Shown piece by piece: positions 51,306 to 60,843 of a stretch of 64,000 nucleotides of DNA. The translations under genes were made by a program, and so were the position numbers. The stretch lies in contig NZ_FORH01000006.1 in the NCBI RefSeq assembly GCF_900113955.1, forward strand, positions 62,001-126,000, read 5' to 3'. The stretch comes from Celeribacter neptunius (GTDB lineage Bacteria; Pseudomonadota; Alphaproteobacteria; Rhodobacterales; Rhodobacteraceae). Under the pieces are notes generated by a model, which made no database searches, had not been told where the DNA came from, and saw only the letters and a program-made list of their open reading frames with translations. Every line of letters begins with the position of its first letter. The stretch's first letter is position 1.

Positions 51306-53072
51306 ATGAATAGGTTTGTCACCGCCGCGAGCGCGGCCATTCTCGCGCTGGGATTCGCACAGGGCACCCTCGCGGGGGTGACCGAAGCGGATCTGCTGAA
51401 CGACGCGACGACGCCGGGCGACGTGCTCACCAACGGCATGGGGCGCAGTCTGCAACGCTACTCGCCGATCGCCACGCTGAACAAGGACAATGTCGAAAAT
51501 CTCGTGCCGGCCTGGGCCTTCAGCCTCGGCGGCGAAAAACAGCGCGGTCAGGAAACCCAGCCGCTGGTGCACGACGGGGTGATGTATATCACCGGGTCCT
51601 ACAGCCGGGTCTATGCCATCGATCTGAAGAGCGGCAAGGAACTGTGGCAATATGATGCCCGCCTGCCGGAAGGCATTCTTCCCTGTTGCGATGTGATCAA
51701 CCGCGGCGGCGCGATCTATGGCGACAATTTCTATTTCGGCACGCTGGATGCGCGGATCGTGGCGCTGGACCTGAAGACCGGCGACGTGAAATGGCGCAAG
51801 AAGATCGCCGATTACAAGGCCGGCTATTCCTACACGGCGGCGCCCTTGATCGTGAACGGTCTGGTGATCACCGGCAACTCCGGCGGTGAGTTCGGCATCG
51901 TCGGCGAAGTGCAGGCGCGCGACGCCGAGACCGGCGAGCTTGTCTGGACCCGTCCGGTGATCGAGGGCCACATGGGCACCTACAAGGGCGAAGAGAGCAC
52001 CATGACCGGTACGCTCAACGCCACCTGGCCGGGCGACATGTGGAAGACCGGTGGCGGCGCCACCTGGCTCGGCGGGTCCTATGATGCCGAGACCGACACG
52101 CTGGTGTTCGGCGCGGGCAACCCGGCGCCGTGGAATTCGCATCTGCGCAACGCCGGCGCCCCGACCGAAGGCAACACCGGCGACAACCTCTATGCCGCGT
52201 CGCGGATCGGTATCAACCCGGAGAATGGCGAGATCAAATGGCACTTCCAGACCACGCCGCGCGAGGGCTGGGACTTTGACGGGGTGAACGAGGTCGTGGC
52301 CTATACCGACCGCGCGGGCAACAAGCGCTTTGCCACCGCCGACCGCAACGGCTTCTTCTACGTGCTGAACCGTGAAGACGGCAAATTCGTCTCCGCCACA
52401 CCTTTCGTCGAGGACATCACCTGGGCCGAGGGCATCGATGAGAACGGTCGCCCGATCTACAACGAGGACAACCGTCCGGGCAATCCGCTCGAGGCCGAAA
52501 AGGGCGAGATGGTCTTTGCCGTGCCGTCCTTCCTGGGTGGCAAGAACTGGATGCCGATGGCCTATTCCCAGCACACGGGCAATTTCTACGTGCCTTCGAA
52601 CGAATGGGGCATGGACATCTGGAACGAACCGATTTCCTACAAGAAAGGCGCGGCCTATCTCGGCGCCGGTTTCACCATCAAGCCGATCTTCGAAGATCAT
52701 ATCGGCTCTCTGAAAGCCATTGATCCGGATAGTGGCGAAGTGCGCTGGAACTACAAGAACGACGCGCCGCTCTGGGGCGGGGTGATGACCACCGCCGGCG
52801 GTCTGGTGTTCTTCGGCACGCCCGAGGGTGAATTCATCGCGCTCGACGATGAAACCGGTGAAAAGCTTTGGTCGTTCCAGACCGGTTCCGGCATCGTCGG
52901 CCAGCCGATCACCTACGAGATGGATGGCGAACAATATGTTTCGATCGTCTCCGGCTGGGGCGGTGCGGTGCCGCTCTGGGGCGGTGAAGTGGCCAAGAAG
53001 GTGAACTACCTCAACCAGGGTGGCACCGTCTGGACCTTCAAACTGCCGAAACAGCTGGCCATGGCCAACTGA
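51306..53072 (+). CDS. xoxF: Lanthanide-dependent PQQ alcohol dehydrogenase XoxF
   Basis: 588 residues, signal peptide [24 protein letters not shown], then the eight-bladed PQQ propeller. The adjacent cysteines C127-C128 ([12 protein letters not shown]) form the disulfide ring near PQQ. In [11 protein letters not shown] the catalytic D323 is followed two residues later by D325, the extra aspartate that marks lanthanide-binding XoxF enzymes and is Ala in calcium MxaF. It oxidises methanol and other primary alcohols in the periplasm. RBS GGGAGGA precedes the ATG; a longer upstream frame is rejected because it would destroy the signal peptide. Confidence 0.95.
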   Translation: MNRFVTAASAAILALGFAQGTLAGVTEADLLNDATTPGDVLTNGMGRSLQRYSPIATLNKDNVENLVPAWAFSLGGEKQRGQETQPLVHDGVMYITGSYSRVYAIDLKSGKELWQYDARLPEGILPCCDVINRGGAIYGDNFYFGTLDARIVALDLKTGDVKWRKKIADYKAGYSYTAAPLIVNGLVITGNSGGEFGIVGEVQARDAETGELVWTRPVIEGHMGTYKGEESTMTGTLNATWPGDMWKTGGGATWLGGSYDAETDTLVFGAGNPAPWNSHLRNAGAPTEGNTGDNLYAASRIGINPENGEIKWHFQTTPREGWDFDGVNEVVAYTDRAGNKRFATADRNGFFYVLNREDGKFVSATPFVEDITWAEGIDENGRPIYNEDNRPGNPLEAEKGEMVFAVPSFLGGKNWMPMAYSQHTGNFYVPSNEWGMDIWNEPISYKKGAAYLGAGFTIKPIFEDHIGSLKAIDPDSGEVRWNYKNDAPLWGGVMTTAGGLVFFGTPEGEFIALDDETGEKLWSFQTGSGIVGQPITYEMDGEQYVSIVSGWGGAVPLWGGEVAKKVNYLNQGGTVWTFKLPKQLAMAN

Positions 53073-53102
53073 TCCGAGCGACCGGAAGGTACCTGAAACT
53101 CA

Positions 53103-53130
53103 GAGCCCCGGCATGGATGTGCCGGGGTTT
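53103..53130 (+). terminator. Rho-independent terminator of xoxF
   Basis: Perfect 8-bp stem CCCCGGCA/TGCCGGGG with loop TGGATG followed by TTT, 30 bp after the xoxF stop. Confidence 0.85.
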
Positions 53131-53267
53131 ACGCGTGCAGATTTGGCGATTGAAGCGGGGCGCTCATCCCTGTCGCGACAGCGATGAGATGAAACGCAGC
53201 GCCGTGCGGCAGTCGCGCAGGCCGCGTGACAGTGTTGCCGGCATCGTCCGCAATGTCCGGGCGCGTG

Positions 53268-53429
53268 TCATTTGGTTAGAATCAGCTTGCCGGCGCGGGT
53301 GATGCGCAGGGTGTAGATCTGACCGTCGAGATCGATGGCCCGGGTCGTGCCTTCGGCGATCAGGCTGCGGGCGTCGAGCGGTGGAAGTTGTCGGGAATCG
53401 GAGGAGATCGTGGTCACATATGCGTTCAT
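53268..53429 (-). CDS. hemP: Hemin uptake protein HemP family
   Basis: 53 residues ending AIDLDGQIYTLRITRAGKLILTK, the diagnostic C-terminus of HemP/HmuP (I.H.G..Y.LR.TR.GKLILTK). The ATG at 53429 with AAGG upstream is preferred to a longer form. HemP-type proteins are needed for expression of haem-uptake genes in some alpha- and betaproteobacteria. No haem transporter genes are adjacent in the window, so this is an orphan copy; iron/Irr-type regulation is expected but no box was identified. Confidence 0.82.
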   Translation of the reverse strand: MNAYVTTISSDSRQLPPLDARSLIAEGTTRAIDLDGQIYTLRITRAGKLILTK

Positions 53430-53469
53430 TTTGGTGCCTTTGGCCTTGTGGTCTGTCGCGTTTGGCACG

Positions 53470-53914
53470 CGTCGGGATCACCAAGACTGGCTGGGCGGGA
53501 CGCCTTTGCTTGCCAGGGATCGTGCGTTGAAATCGTGGTCATGCTCCGGAGAGCTGAATATGGCCAGGCTAATATTTCCGATTGTTTTCGTCAACTATTA
53601 TGTGCGGCATTGCGACCGCGTTTTGATTTTGGCGCCCTTTCGGGCCGGACATCCTGAATTTTGCCTGATTCATCGCGCAGAAGGCGGTGCGGACCGTCGC
53701 CGAATCTGAAGCCTCAGGTGACAAATGGCACGGTACGACATTTGGAATGTATTTTATAACTTACGAAAAAAATTGAGAAATATCATGATTTCGCCGGAAA
53801 CTCGCAGGGCAATATTCAATATTGACAAAAATGTCATTACGAAACAGGTTAATTTCGGTTAAGTCTCGGAAGAGACGGTTTGTCCGCCATCTCAGGTATA
53901 GTTTGGACAGGTAT
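53470..53914. other. Spacer before RND operon
   Basis: About 440 bp. The left part holds the hemP promoter; the right part, from ~53740, is clearly AT-rich and should contain the promoter of the efflux operon. The RND adaptor frame is open upstream to 53822 but without a signal sequence there. No further gene seen. Confidence 0.4.
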
Positions 53915-54985
53915 ATGAACATCACTTCTCGAAAGATATTCGGCTTTCTGGGGCTGGTCATCCTGCCATTCCCGGGCTTTGCGGAGGCGCCGCTCAAGGT
54001 CGAAATGATTGTCGCCACGCCCGCGCCGCTGATCCGGCAATTGAGTCTGGTTGGCTCGGTCGAGGCGACCAAGAGCTTTCCGGCCTCGTTTCGCAACGGT
54101 GGTCAGATCAACTTTCTCGATGCGGATGCCGGACGCTTTGTCGCGGCCGGTGAGGTCATCGCCCGGATCGATGCCACCAATGTGCGCGCCGCGCTCGATG
54201 CCGCTCGTGCCAATCTCAACGCCGCCGAAGCGGCTCTGGTTCAGGCCGAACAGGCCCGCGACCGGACCAGGAACATGTTGACCCGAGGGGTCGGCACGCA
54301 GGCGCAATATGACGAGGCCGAGCAGGCCTATCTCGAAGCCGCCGCCAGCCGGGATCAGGCGACCGCCCTGTTGGAAACCGCGCAACAGGCGCTCGAGGAC
54401 ACGGTGCTGAGCGCGGAACAGGATGTGATCGTCACCGAGAAATTCGCCGATTTCGGCGAGGTGGTCTCCGCCGGCACTGCGGTGGTGGAGCTCGCCCCGG
54501 AAGGCAAGCGGCAGGCGGTGTTTCTCGCCCCGGATGCCGCCGGGCTTTCGGACATGCGCGGCCATGAGATTGTGCTCGATCCGAGCGGTTCCATGGGATC
54601 GTTCTCGACCACGGTGTCCGAGGTCCTGCCGGTTCTGACGGAGACCGGCACGGTGGAAATCCACGCCGATATTCCGGCCGACCTGGCGGGGCAGATCCCC
54701 CTTGGGGCCTCGATTACCGGGCGCGCCAGCCTGTCGACGGTCGATCAGATCGCGCTGCCCTGGGAGGTGCTCAGCGCCAATGCCGACGGCCCCGCCGTCT
54801 GGCTGGTCGACCCGGCGACGAATACGGTCACGCTGCATCCCGTGCGCATCAGCATCTACACCGATGAAGTGGTCTCCATCGCGGAGGGTTTGGCGCCGGG
54901 TGACAGGGTCGTCGCGGCCGGTTCGCACCTTCTCTACGACGGGCGGAAGGTCCAGCCCTTGCAACCCGCGGAGGGCACAGAATGA
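53915..54985 (+). CDS. RND efflux periplasmic adaptor (first)
   Basis: 356 residues from MNITSRKIFGFLGLVILPFPGFAEA, a signal peptide, which decides this start over an upstream ATG. HlyD/AcrA-type membrane fusion protein: barrel-sandwich half VGSVEATKSFPASFRNGGQINFLDADAGRFVAAGEVIARID, an alpha-hairpin (NLNAAEAALVQAEQARDRTRNMLTRGVGTQAQYDEAEQA) and the second lipoyl half. It links the inner-membrane pump to the outer membrane channel. It overlaps the next adaptor by four bases. Confidence 0.9.
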   Translation: MNITSRKIFGFLGLVILPFPGFAEAPLKVEMIVATPAPLIRQLSLVGSVEATKSFPASFRNGGQINFLDADAGRFVAAGEVIARIDATNVRAALDAARANLNAAEAALVQAEQARDRTRNMLTRGVGTQAQYDEAEQAYLEAAASRDQATALLETAQQALEDTVLSAEQDVIVTEKFADFGEVVSAGTAVVELAPEGKRQAVFLAPDAAGLSDMRGHEIVLDPSGSMGSFSTTVSEVLPVLTETGTVEIHADIPADLAGQIPLGASITGRASLSTVDQIALPWEVLSANADGPAVWLVDPATNTVTLHPVRISIYTDEVVSIAEGLAPGDRVVAAGSHLLYDGRKVQPLQPAEGTE

Positions 54986-56076
54986 TCAAGGTTTCCCGAG
55001 CCTCAGCCTTGCTCGTGACAGGTCTGCTTGTGACAGGTCTGGCCTTGCCGGGGCTGGCCGAAGAGACGGCCACGGCCGAGAGCCGGACCCCGCGTCCGGT
55101 GATCTCCGAATTCCTGTCCGCCGATCCAGCGGTGCAGCGGCAGTTCTCCGGCGTGATCCGGGGACAGGATGTCTCGGCGCTGGCGTTCCAGACCAGTGGC
55201 CGGCTGGCGACGCTGGATGTCGAGGCGGGCGAACGGGTCACCAAGGGTCAGGTCTTGGCGACCTTGGATCAGATCACGCTGGCGCAGGATGTCGATGTTG
55301 CCGAGGCGGCGGTGTCCGCGGCCCAGGCCCAGGCCGATTTCGCGCTGAGCCAATATGAGCGGGTCGAGACGCTTCTGGCCCGCGATGTCGCGACCACGGC
55401 CCAGATCGAGGCCGCCCGCGCCAATCGTATCGCCACTGCGGCCAAGGCGCTGAGCGCGCGGGCCGATCTGGCCCAGGCCGAGGAAGCCGCCCGCTATGGT
55501 CAGCTCGTCGCGCCGCGCGACGGCATCATTCTGAGCACGGATGTGGAACCGGGCACCCTGGTGAGCCCGGGGGTCGGCGTGCTCGAAATGGCCGATCCGC
55601 TGGGCCGTGAGGCGATCATCGATGTGCCCGAGAGCTTTGCTCAGGTGATCCCGGAGAATGCCGCGTTCATCGTGCAGCACCGGGCCATCGGTGTGCCGCC
55701 GGTCTCGGCGCGGTTGACGCTGATGGAACCCATCGCCGACACCAGCCTGGAGACCCGTCGTCTTCGTCTGGCTCTGATCGATCCGCCGGAAGACTACCGT
55801 ATCGGCACGCTGATCTCGGCCCGTTACGACAGCGACGCCGCGCCGGTGACGACCCTGCCGAAAACCGCGATTGCGGGCAGCGATGCGGCGCCGGGCGTCT
55901 GGCGGGTCGCGGCCTCTGATGGCGCTCGTCATGTGGTGTTCACCCCGGTCGAACTGGGCGCGGAGATTGGAGATCGGGTGGTGATCACCCAGGGCGTAGA
56001 GCCGGGCACGGAAATCGTCACCCGCGGCGTCCATATGTTGCAAGACGGGCAAGAGATCGGGGAGCGTCAGCCATGA
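54982..56076 (+). CDS. RND efflux periplasmic adaptor (second)
   Basis: 364 residues with signal peptide (ALLVTGLLVTGLALPGLA). Adaptor features: VIRGQDVSALAFQTSGRLATLDVEAGERVTKGQVLATLD, then an alpha-hairpin (AQAQADFALSQYERVETLLARDVATTAQIEAA) and lipoyl half LVAPRDGIILSTDVEPGTLV. Two different adaptors in one RND operon occur in a subset of alphaproteobacterial systems; they may form a mixed hexamer. Overlaps the pump gene by four bases. Confidence 0.9.
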   Translation: MIKVSRASALLVTGLLVTGLALPGLAEETATAESRTPRPVISEFLSADPAVQRQFSGVIRGQDVSALAFQTSGRLATLDVEAGERVTKGQVLATLDQITLAQDVDVAEAAVSAAQAQADFALSQYERVETLLARDVATTAQIEAARANRIATAAKALSARADLAQAEEAARYGQLVAPRDGIILSTDVEPGTLVSPGVGVLEMADPLGREAIIDVPESFAQVIPENAAFIVQHRAIGVPPVSARLTLMEPIADTSLETRRLRLALIDPPEDYRIGTLISARYDSDAAPVTTLPKTAIAGSDAAPGVWRVAASDGARHVVFTPVELGAEIGDRVVITQGVEPGTEIVTRGVHMLQDGQEIGERQP

Positions 56077-59000
56077 AAGGGTTCAACTTGTCCGACTGGG
56101 CGCTGGGGCATCGCTCCTTCATCTGGTTTCTGATGATCGTCGCCGTGCTGGCTGGCGCGCTGAGCTACATGCGTCTGGGCCGCGAGGAGGACCCGTCCTT
56201 CACCATCCGCACCATGGTGGTCAGCGCTAGCCTCCCCGGTGCCACCGCCGAGGAAACCGTGCGTCAGGTCACCGACCGGATCGAGCGCAAGTTGCAGGAG
56301 CTGCCGACGCTCGATGGCACCCGCTCGGTGACCTATCCGGGCATCGCCATGGTCTATGTCGATCTGCGCGACGATGTCGCAAATGATCAGATCACGCCCT
56401 CGTGGATCCGGGTGCGACAGATGATGTCGGATATTCAGGGCGAGTTCCCGCAGGAGTTTCAGGGCTTTGCCTTCAATGACGATTTCGGCGACGTGTTCGG
56501 GACGCTCTATGCCTTCACCTCGGACGGGTTTCGGCCGGAAGAGGTAAAAGACTATGTCGAGGATATCCGCGACGTGGTGCAGGCGCTCGACGATGCCGGC
56601 AAGGTGGAGCTTTTCGGCACCCGCGATCAGGTCATCCATCTGGAATTCTCGGCCCGGCGCCTCGCAGCTTTCGGTCTGGATGCCCAGGCTGTGCTCTCTT
56701 CGCTCTCGGCGCAAAACGCCATCGTGCCTTCGGGGATGATCTCGACCGAAGGGGAAAACATCCTGCTGCGTGTCACCGGTCAGTTCGACACGGTGGAGGC
56801 GCTGTCGCAGGCGCCCTTGCGCTCGGGGGATGTGTTCTTCACCCTCGCGGATATCGGCGAGGTCAGCATGGGCTATGACGATCCGCCCGGCGAGCTGTTC
56901 CGCTACAAGGGGGAACCGGCCATCGGGCTCAAGATCGGCATGCGCGAGGGCGGCAATATCCTCGGCTTCGGCGAGGCTCTGGGTGCGACCATGGCGGAAC
57001 AGACCGCGCTCTTGCCCATCGGCATCGATGTCCACCACGTTGCGGATCAGCCCTATGTGGTCGAGGAATCCGTCGGGCATTTCATCAAGGCGCTGGTCGA
57101 GGCGATTGTCATCGTCCTGGGAGTCAGCTTCGTCTCGCTCGGCATGCGCGCGGGCTTTGTCGTCAGCCTGACCATTCCGCTGGTGCTCGCCCTGACCTTT
57201 GTGTTCATGGAGATGCTGGGCATCACCTTGCAACGGATCTCACTGGGGGCGCTGATCATCGCGCTGGGGCTTCTGGTCGATGATGCGATGATCGCCATCG
57301 AAACCATGATCTCGCGGCTGGAGCGGGGCGAAAGCCGACGCAAGGCGGCATCTTACGCCTGGACGACGATTGCCTGGCCGATGCTCACCGGCACGCTGAT
57401 CACCACCGCCGGGTTCATCCCGATCGGGCTCAACAGTTCGCAGGCCGGCGAATATACCCGCACGCTGTTCTATGTGATCGCCATTTCACTGGTGCTGAGC
57501 TGGATCGTCGCGGTGCTTTTTGCCCCGGTGCTGGGCGCGACCTTCCTGCCGAAGAAATGGAAACACGAACATGGCGAGCCGGGCTGGCTGCGCCGCCGGT
57601 TCCACGGGTTGTTGCGCCAGGCGATGCGTTTCAAGCTCCTGACTGTGGTGCTCACCCTCGCGGTCTTCGGGGTTTCCGTGGTCGGCATGAGCAAGGTGGA
57701 ACAGCAATTCTTCCCGAACTCCGACCGGCCGGAGGTGGTGGTCGACGTGACCCTACGCCAGAATGCCAGCATCTATGCCACCGACAGCGCGATCGCCGGT
57801 TTCGAGAGCTGGCTGGCGGATCAGGAAGAGGCGGAATACTGGACCACCTATGTCGGTGTCGGTGCGCCACGGGTGGTCCTGACGCTCGAGACCCTGACAC
57901 CGGGGCCGAACATCGGGCAGCTTCTGATCATGACGTCGGATTTCGAGGCGCGCGACCGGCTGATCGCCAAGGTGCGAGACTATTCCGCGGCGCAGCCCGG
58001 CAGCGAATTCTATCCGAAGAGTTTCGAGCTTGGCCCGCCGGTCGGCAAACCGGTGCAATACCGGATTTCCGGGCCGGACTATGCCGAGTTGCGCGATCAT
58101 GCCCGGGACCTGGCGGCGACGATTGCCGGGGACGAGCGGCTGAGTGCCATCACGCTCGATTGGAACGAGCCGAGCCGGGTGGTTCAGGTCGATCTCGATC
58201 AGGCGCGGCTGCGCCAGCTCGGATTGACGCAATCGGATGTCGCGGGGCTTCTCGCCTCGCTGTTCGAAGGCTCGACTGTGACCCAGCTGCGTGATGACGG
58301 CGATCTGATCAATGTCGAGATTCGCGGCGCCGAAACCGATCGCAAGACCCTGTCGGCGCTCGAAAGCCTGCAATTCGCCAATACTGAGGGGGTCTCGATC
58401 CCGTTGTCCTCGATTGCGACACTCGACTGGGTGACCGAACAGCCGCTCATTCGTCAGGAGGACCGCGCGCCGGTGATCACGGTGAAAGCGGCGATTGCCA
58501 GTGCGGATCTGCCGGCGACCCTTGTCAACGATCTCGCCCCCAGGGTGGCGGAATTCGCCGAGAGCCTGCCGCGCGGCTACATGGTCGAGGTCGGCGGCAC
58601 GGTGGAAAGCAGCGCCGAAAGCCAGGGGCCGATCATGGCGGTGATGCCGATCATGGTGCTGATCATGCTCACCCTGACGATGATTCAGGTGCAGAGCTTC
58701 CGGCTGATGTTCGTGGTCATGGCGGTCGCGCCGCTGGGGCTGATCGGGGTTGTCGCCTCACTGCTCTCGGCTTCGGCGCCGATGGGCTTCGTCGCGCTGC
58801 TGGGCGTCCTGGCCCTCGTCGGCATCCTGATCCGCAACTCGATCATCCTCATTCAGGCGATCGAGGATCTCAGGGCCGATGGAAAATCCCGTTGGGAGGC
58901 GGTGTTCGAGGCGTCCGACAGCCGGGCGCGTCCGATCCTGTTGACGGCGGCAGCGGCCTCTCTGGCGCTGATCCCGATCTCGCATCAGGTGTTCTGGGGG

Positions 59001-59156
59001 CCGATGGCCTATGCGATGATGGGCGGGATCGTCGCGGGCACGCTGATCACTTTGCTCTTTGCCCCCGCGCTCTATTGCCTCGTCTTCCGGGTGAGACCTG
59101 AGAACGGGCCAGATGACAGAGCCGAGAGTGGGCCGGAAAAAGGGAGGACGGCATGA
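56073..59156 (+). CDS. RND efflux pump inner-membrane subunit (AcrB/HAE1-like)
   Basis: 1027 residues, the normal length of an AcrB-type pump. It has 12 membrane segments with two large periplasmic loops; TM4 carries the proton-relay aspartates in ALIIALGLLVDDAMIAIE (DD near 405). Further signatures are MVVSASLPGATAEETVRQVTDRIE and the LLGVLALVGILIRNSIILIQ segment. It exports drugs, detergents or lipophilic metabolites. No outer membrane TolC gene is in the operon. Overlaps the regulator gene by four bases. Confidence 0.94.
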   Translation: MKGFNLSDWALGHRSFIWFLMIVAVLAGALSYMRLGREEDPSFTIRTMVVSASLPGATAEETVRQVTDRIERKLQELPTLDGTRSVTYPGIAMVYVDLRDDVANDQITPSWIRVRQMMSDIQGEFPQEFQGFAFNDDFGDVFGTLYAFTSDGFRPEEVKDYVEDIRDVVQALDDAGKVELFGTRDQVIHLEFSARRLAAFGLDAQAVLSSLSAQNAIVPSGMISTEGENILLRVTGQFDTVEALSQAPLRSGDVFFTLADIGEVSMGYDDPPGELFRYKGEPAIGLKIGMREGGNILGFGEALGATMAEQTALLPIGIDVHHVADQPYVVEESVGHFIKALVEAIVIVLGVSFVSLGMRAGFVVSLTIPLVLALTFVFMEMLGITLQRISLGALIIALGLLVDDAMIAIETMISRLERGESRRKAASYAWTTIAWPMLTGTLITTAGFIPIGLNSSQAGEYTRTLFYVIAISLVLSWIVAVLFAPVLGATFLPKKWKHEHGEPGWLRRRFHGLLRQAMRFKLLTVVLTLAVFGVSVVGMSKVEQQFFPNSDRPEVVVDVTLRQNASIYATDSAIAGFESWLADQEEAEYWTTYVGVGAPRVVLTLETLTPGPNIGQLLIMTSDFEARDRLIAKVRDYSAAQPGSEFYPKSFELGPPVGKPVQYRISGPDYAELRDHARDLAATIAGDERLSAITLDWNEPSRVVQVDLDQARLRQLGLTQSDVAGLLASLFEGSTVTQLRDDGDLINVEIRGAETDRKTLSALESLQFANTEGVSIPLSSIATLDWVTEQPLIRQEDRAPVITVKAAIASADLPATLVNDLAPRVAEFAESLPRGYMVEVGGTVESSAESQGPIMAVMPIMVLIMLTLTMIQVQSFRLMFVVMAVAPLGLIGVVASLLSASAPMGFVALLGVLALVGILIRNSIILIQAIEDLRADGKSRWEAVFEASDSRARPILLTAAAASLALIPISHQVFWGPMAYAMMGGIVAGTLITLLFAPALYCLVFRVRPENGPDDRAESGPEKGRTA

Positions 59157-59857
59157 CGGATTGCGGCAAACAGACGAGAGACGTCGTGGATCACCGCACC
59201 CGGATCGGCCAGGCGCGGCGGCGCAAGACCGAGGATAAGCTGATCAAGGCGGCGATCCTGGTCTTTGCCGAGCGTGGGCTCAACGGCACGGTGATCGACC
59301 ATGTGGTGCAGCGCGCCGGCGTCTCTCGCGGCACTTTCTACAATTACTTCGATACGATCGAAGGGGTGCGTGAGGCGGCGCGTGTGGCGCTCGGGCGTGA
59401 GGTCATGCTTCTGGTCAAGGATGCCGTCGATTACGACCGTCCGGCGCCGGCCCGGGTGGCGCAGGGCATTCACGCCTTTATTGCCGTGGCGCGACAGAAC
59501 CGGATGTTTCTCGAATTTACTGCCCGGCTCGGGCGGCACAGCTACAGTTTCGCCGAGATGCTGCGGGAAACCGCGCCGAATTTCCTGGCCGCGGGGATCG
59601 AGGAGGGCGCTTTTCGTCCGGTGCCGGAGGCGCTGGTCTATGATCTTCTGGAAACGGGGACAAGCGCGCTGCTGCGCCGTCTGAAATCCGGCGAAGAGGT
59701 CGATGTTGCGGCTTTCGTCGCGGCGATGCTGCGGGTGTTCGGTGTGAGTTATGACCTCGCCGCCGAGGTCGCGGCCGATCCGATCGCGACGCCGCACGTG
59801 CCGGAAGACAGCCTGTTGGCGCGCGGCAATGCCACCTGGCGGCCGTCGCAGCCGTAG
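59153..59857 (+). CDS. TetR-family regulator of the RND operon
   Basis: 234 residues. N-terminal TetR HTH: KLIKAAILVFAERGLNGTVIDHVVQRAGVSRGTFYNYFDTIEGVREA (split motif at ~25-70). The C-terminal ligand domain is unclassified. It is the last gene of the four-gene operon, joined by ATGA overlap, so it is probably an autorepressor of the whole unit. An unusual C-terminal tail ends NATWRPSQP. Confidence 0.9.
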   Translation: MTDCGKQTRDVVDHRTRIGQARRRKTEDKLIKAAILVFAERGLNGTVIDHVVQRAGVSRGTFYNYFDTIEGVREAARVALGREVMLLVKDAVDYDRPAPARVAQGIHAFIAVARQNRMFLEFTARLGRHSYSFAEMLRETAPNFLAAGIEEGAFRPVPEALVYDLLETGTSALLRRLKSGEEVDVAAFVAAMLRVFGVSYDLAAEVAADPIATPHVPEDSLLARGNATWRPSQP

Positions 59858-60053
59858 GGCGGAGGAAGGCGCCGCAGGGGGCTTTGGCCCCGGCTGTCGG
59901 TCAGACAACCTGTGCCTGCCGATTGTGCATCCCGTATATGAAGGTGCATTTCTTATGCGCGGGTTTCGTATACGGCCTCGTATGCGGTTTGCCCGCCGTG
60001 CGAGGCTTGCCAATCTTCACCGGGGCCGGACATTGGGTCGATACCGGTGACGG
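59858..60053. promoter_or_regulatory. GntR upstream region with operator-like palindrome
   Basis: Contains TTTCGTATACGGCC with the perfect palindrome CGTATACG at 59967-59974 followed by CGTATGCG at 59979, which look like GntR/FadR-subfamily operator halves. The AT-rich TGAAGGTGCATTTCTTATGCG segment may hold the promoter. Confidence 0.4.
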
Positions 60054-60761
60054 ATGCCGGAGGCGTGGAAAGGTGGGCTTGGTGTGACGGAGGCTCTCGG
60101 ACAGGGCAGCGCGAAGGTTGCGAACAGTCTGGCGATGGCGATTCACGAACATCGTCTCGCGCCGGGCATGAAGCTGAGCGAAGACGAGGTGGGCGAGATC
60201 TATGGCGTCAGCCGCACCGTGGTGCGGGCCGCGCTGCAACATCTGGCGCATGAACATCTGGTCGAGCTGAAACGCAATCGCGGCGCCTATGTGGCGCAGC
60301 CGACAGTGCGCGAGGCCCGCGAGGTGTTCGAGACCCGTGCCCTGCTGGAGCCGCGCACGGCACATTCCGCCGCGCTGCGCTGCGGGCCGGAAGATGTCGC
60401 CATCCTGCAAGGCCATATCGAGGAGGAACACGCGGCGCTCGCCCAGGGCGATGCCGGTCGGGCGCTGAATCTGTCCGGCCAGTTCCATATCGAAATTGCC
60501 CGGATCGCCGACCAGACCACGATCGCCGATTTTATCGCGCAGCTCGTGTCGCGCTCCTCGCTCATCATCGCGCTCTATTGGCAGCGCCGCGCTGCGCTTT
60601 GTGAAAGCCATGCCCATGATCTGCTGCTCAGGGCGCTGGAACGTCACGATGCCGAGGCGGCGGAGCAGGCGATGAAGGAACATCTGCTCGATCTCCTGAC
60701 CTCGCTCGATTTGAGCGATCGTCCCTCGGTGCCGACGTCTCTGAAAGACGCTTTGGGCTGA
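60054..60761 (+). CDS. GntR-family (FadR/FCD) transcriptional regulator
   Basis: 235 residues; a GTG at 60084 with GGAAAGG ahead of it is an equally possible start. Winged HTH: AIHEHRLAPGMKLSEDEVGEIYGVSRTVVRAALQHLAHEHLVEL, then an all-helical FCD effector domain with ETRALLEPRTAHSAALR and metal/ligand histidines (FHIEIA...). Regulators of this type control catabolism of sugar acids, amino acids or polyols. It lies ahead of the polyol operon in the same direction with 82 bp before the next gene, so it might regulate it or be independent. Confidence 0.88.
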   Translation: MPEAWKGGLGVTEALGQGSAKVANSLAMAIHEHRLAPGMKLSEDEVGEIYGVSRTVVRAALQHLAHEHLVELKRNRGAYVAQPTVREAREVFETRALLEPRTAHSAALRCGPEDVAILQGHIEEEHAALAQGDAGRALNLSGQFHIEIARIADQTTIADFIAQLVSRSSLIIALYWQRRAALCESHAHDLLLRALERHDAEAAEQAMKEHLLDLLTSLDLSDRPSVPTSLKDALG

Positions 60762-60843
60762 CCGGGCCATTCCGCTTTGCGGCGGATTTGCGATTGTGCG
60801 CCTGCGCCGCGCGAATTAGCGTTGCCGCAAAAAGGGAGGCGGG

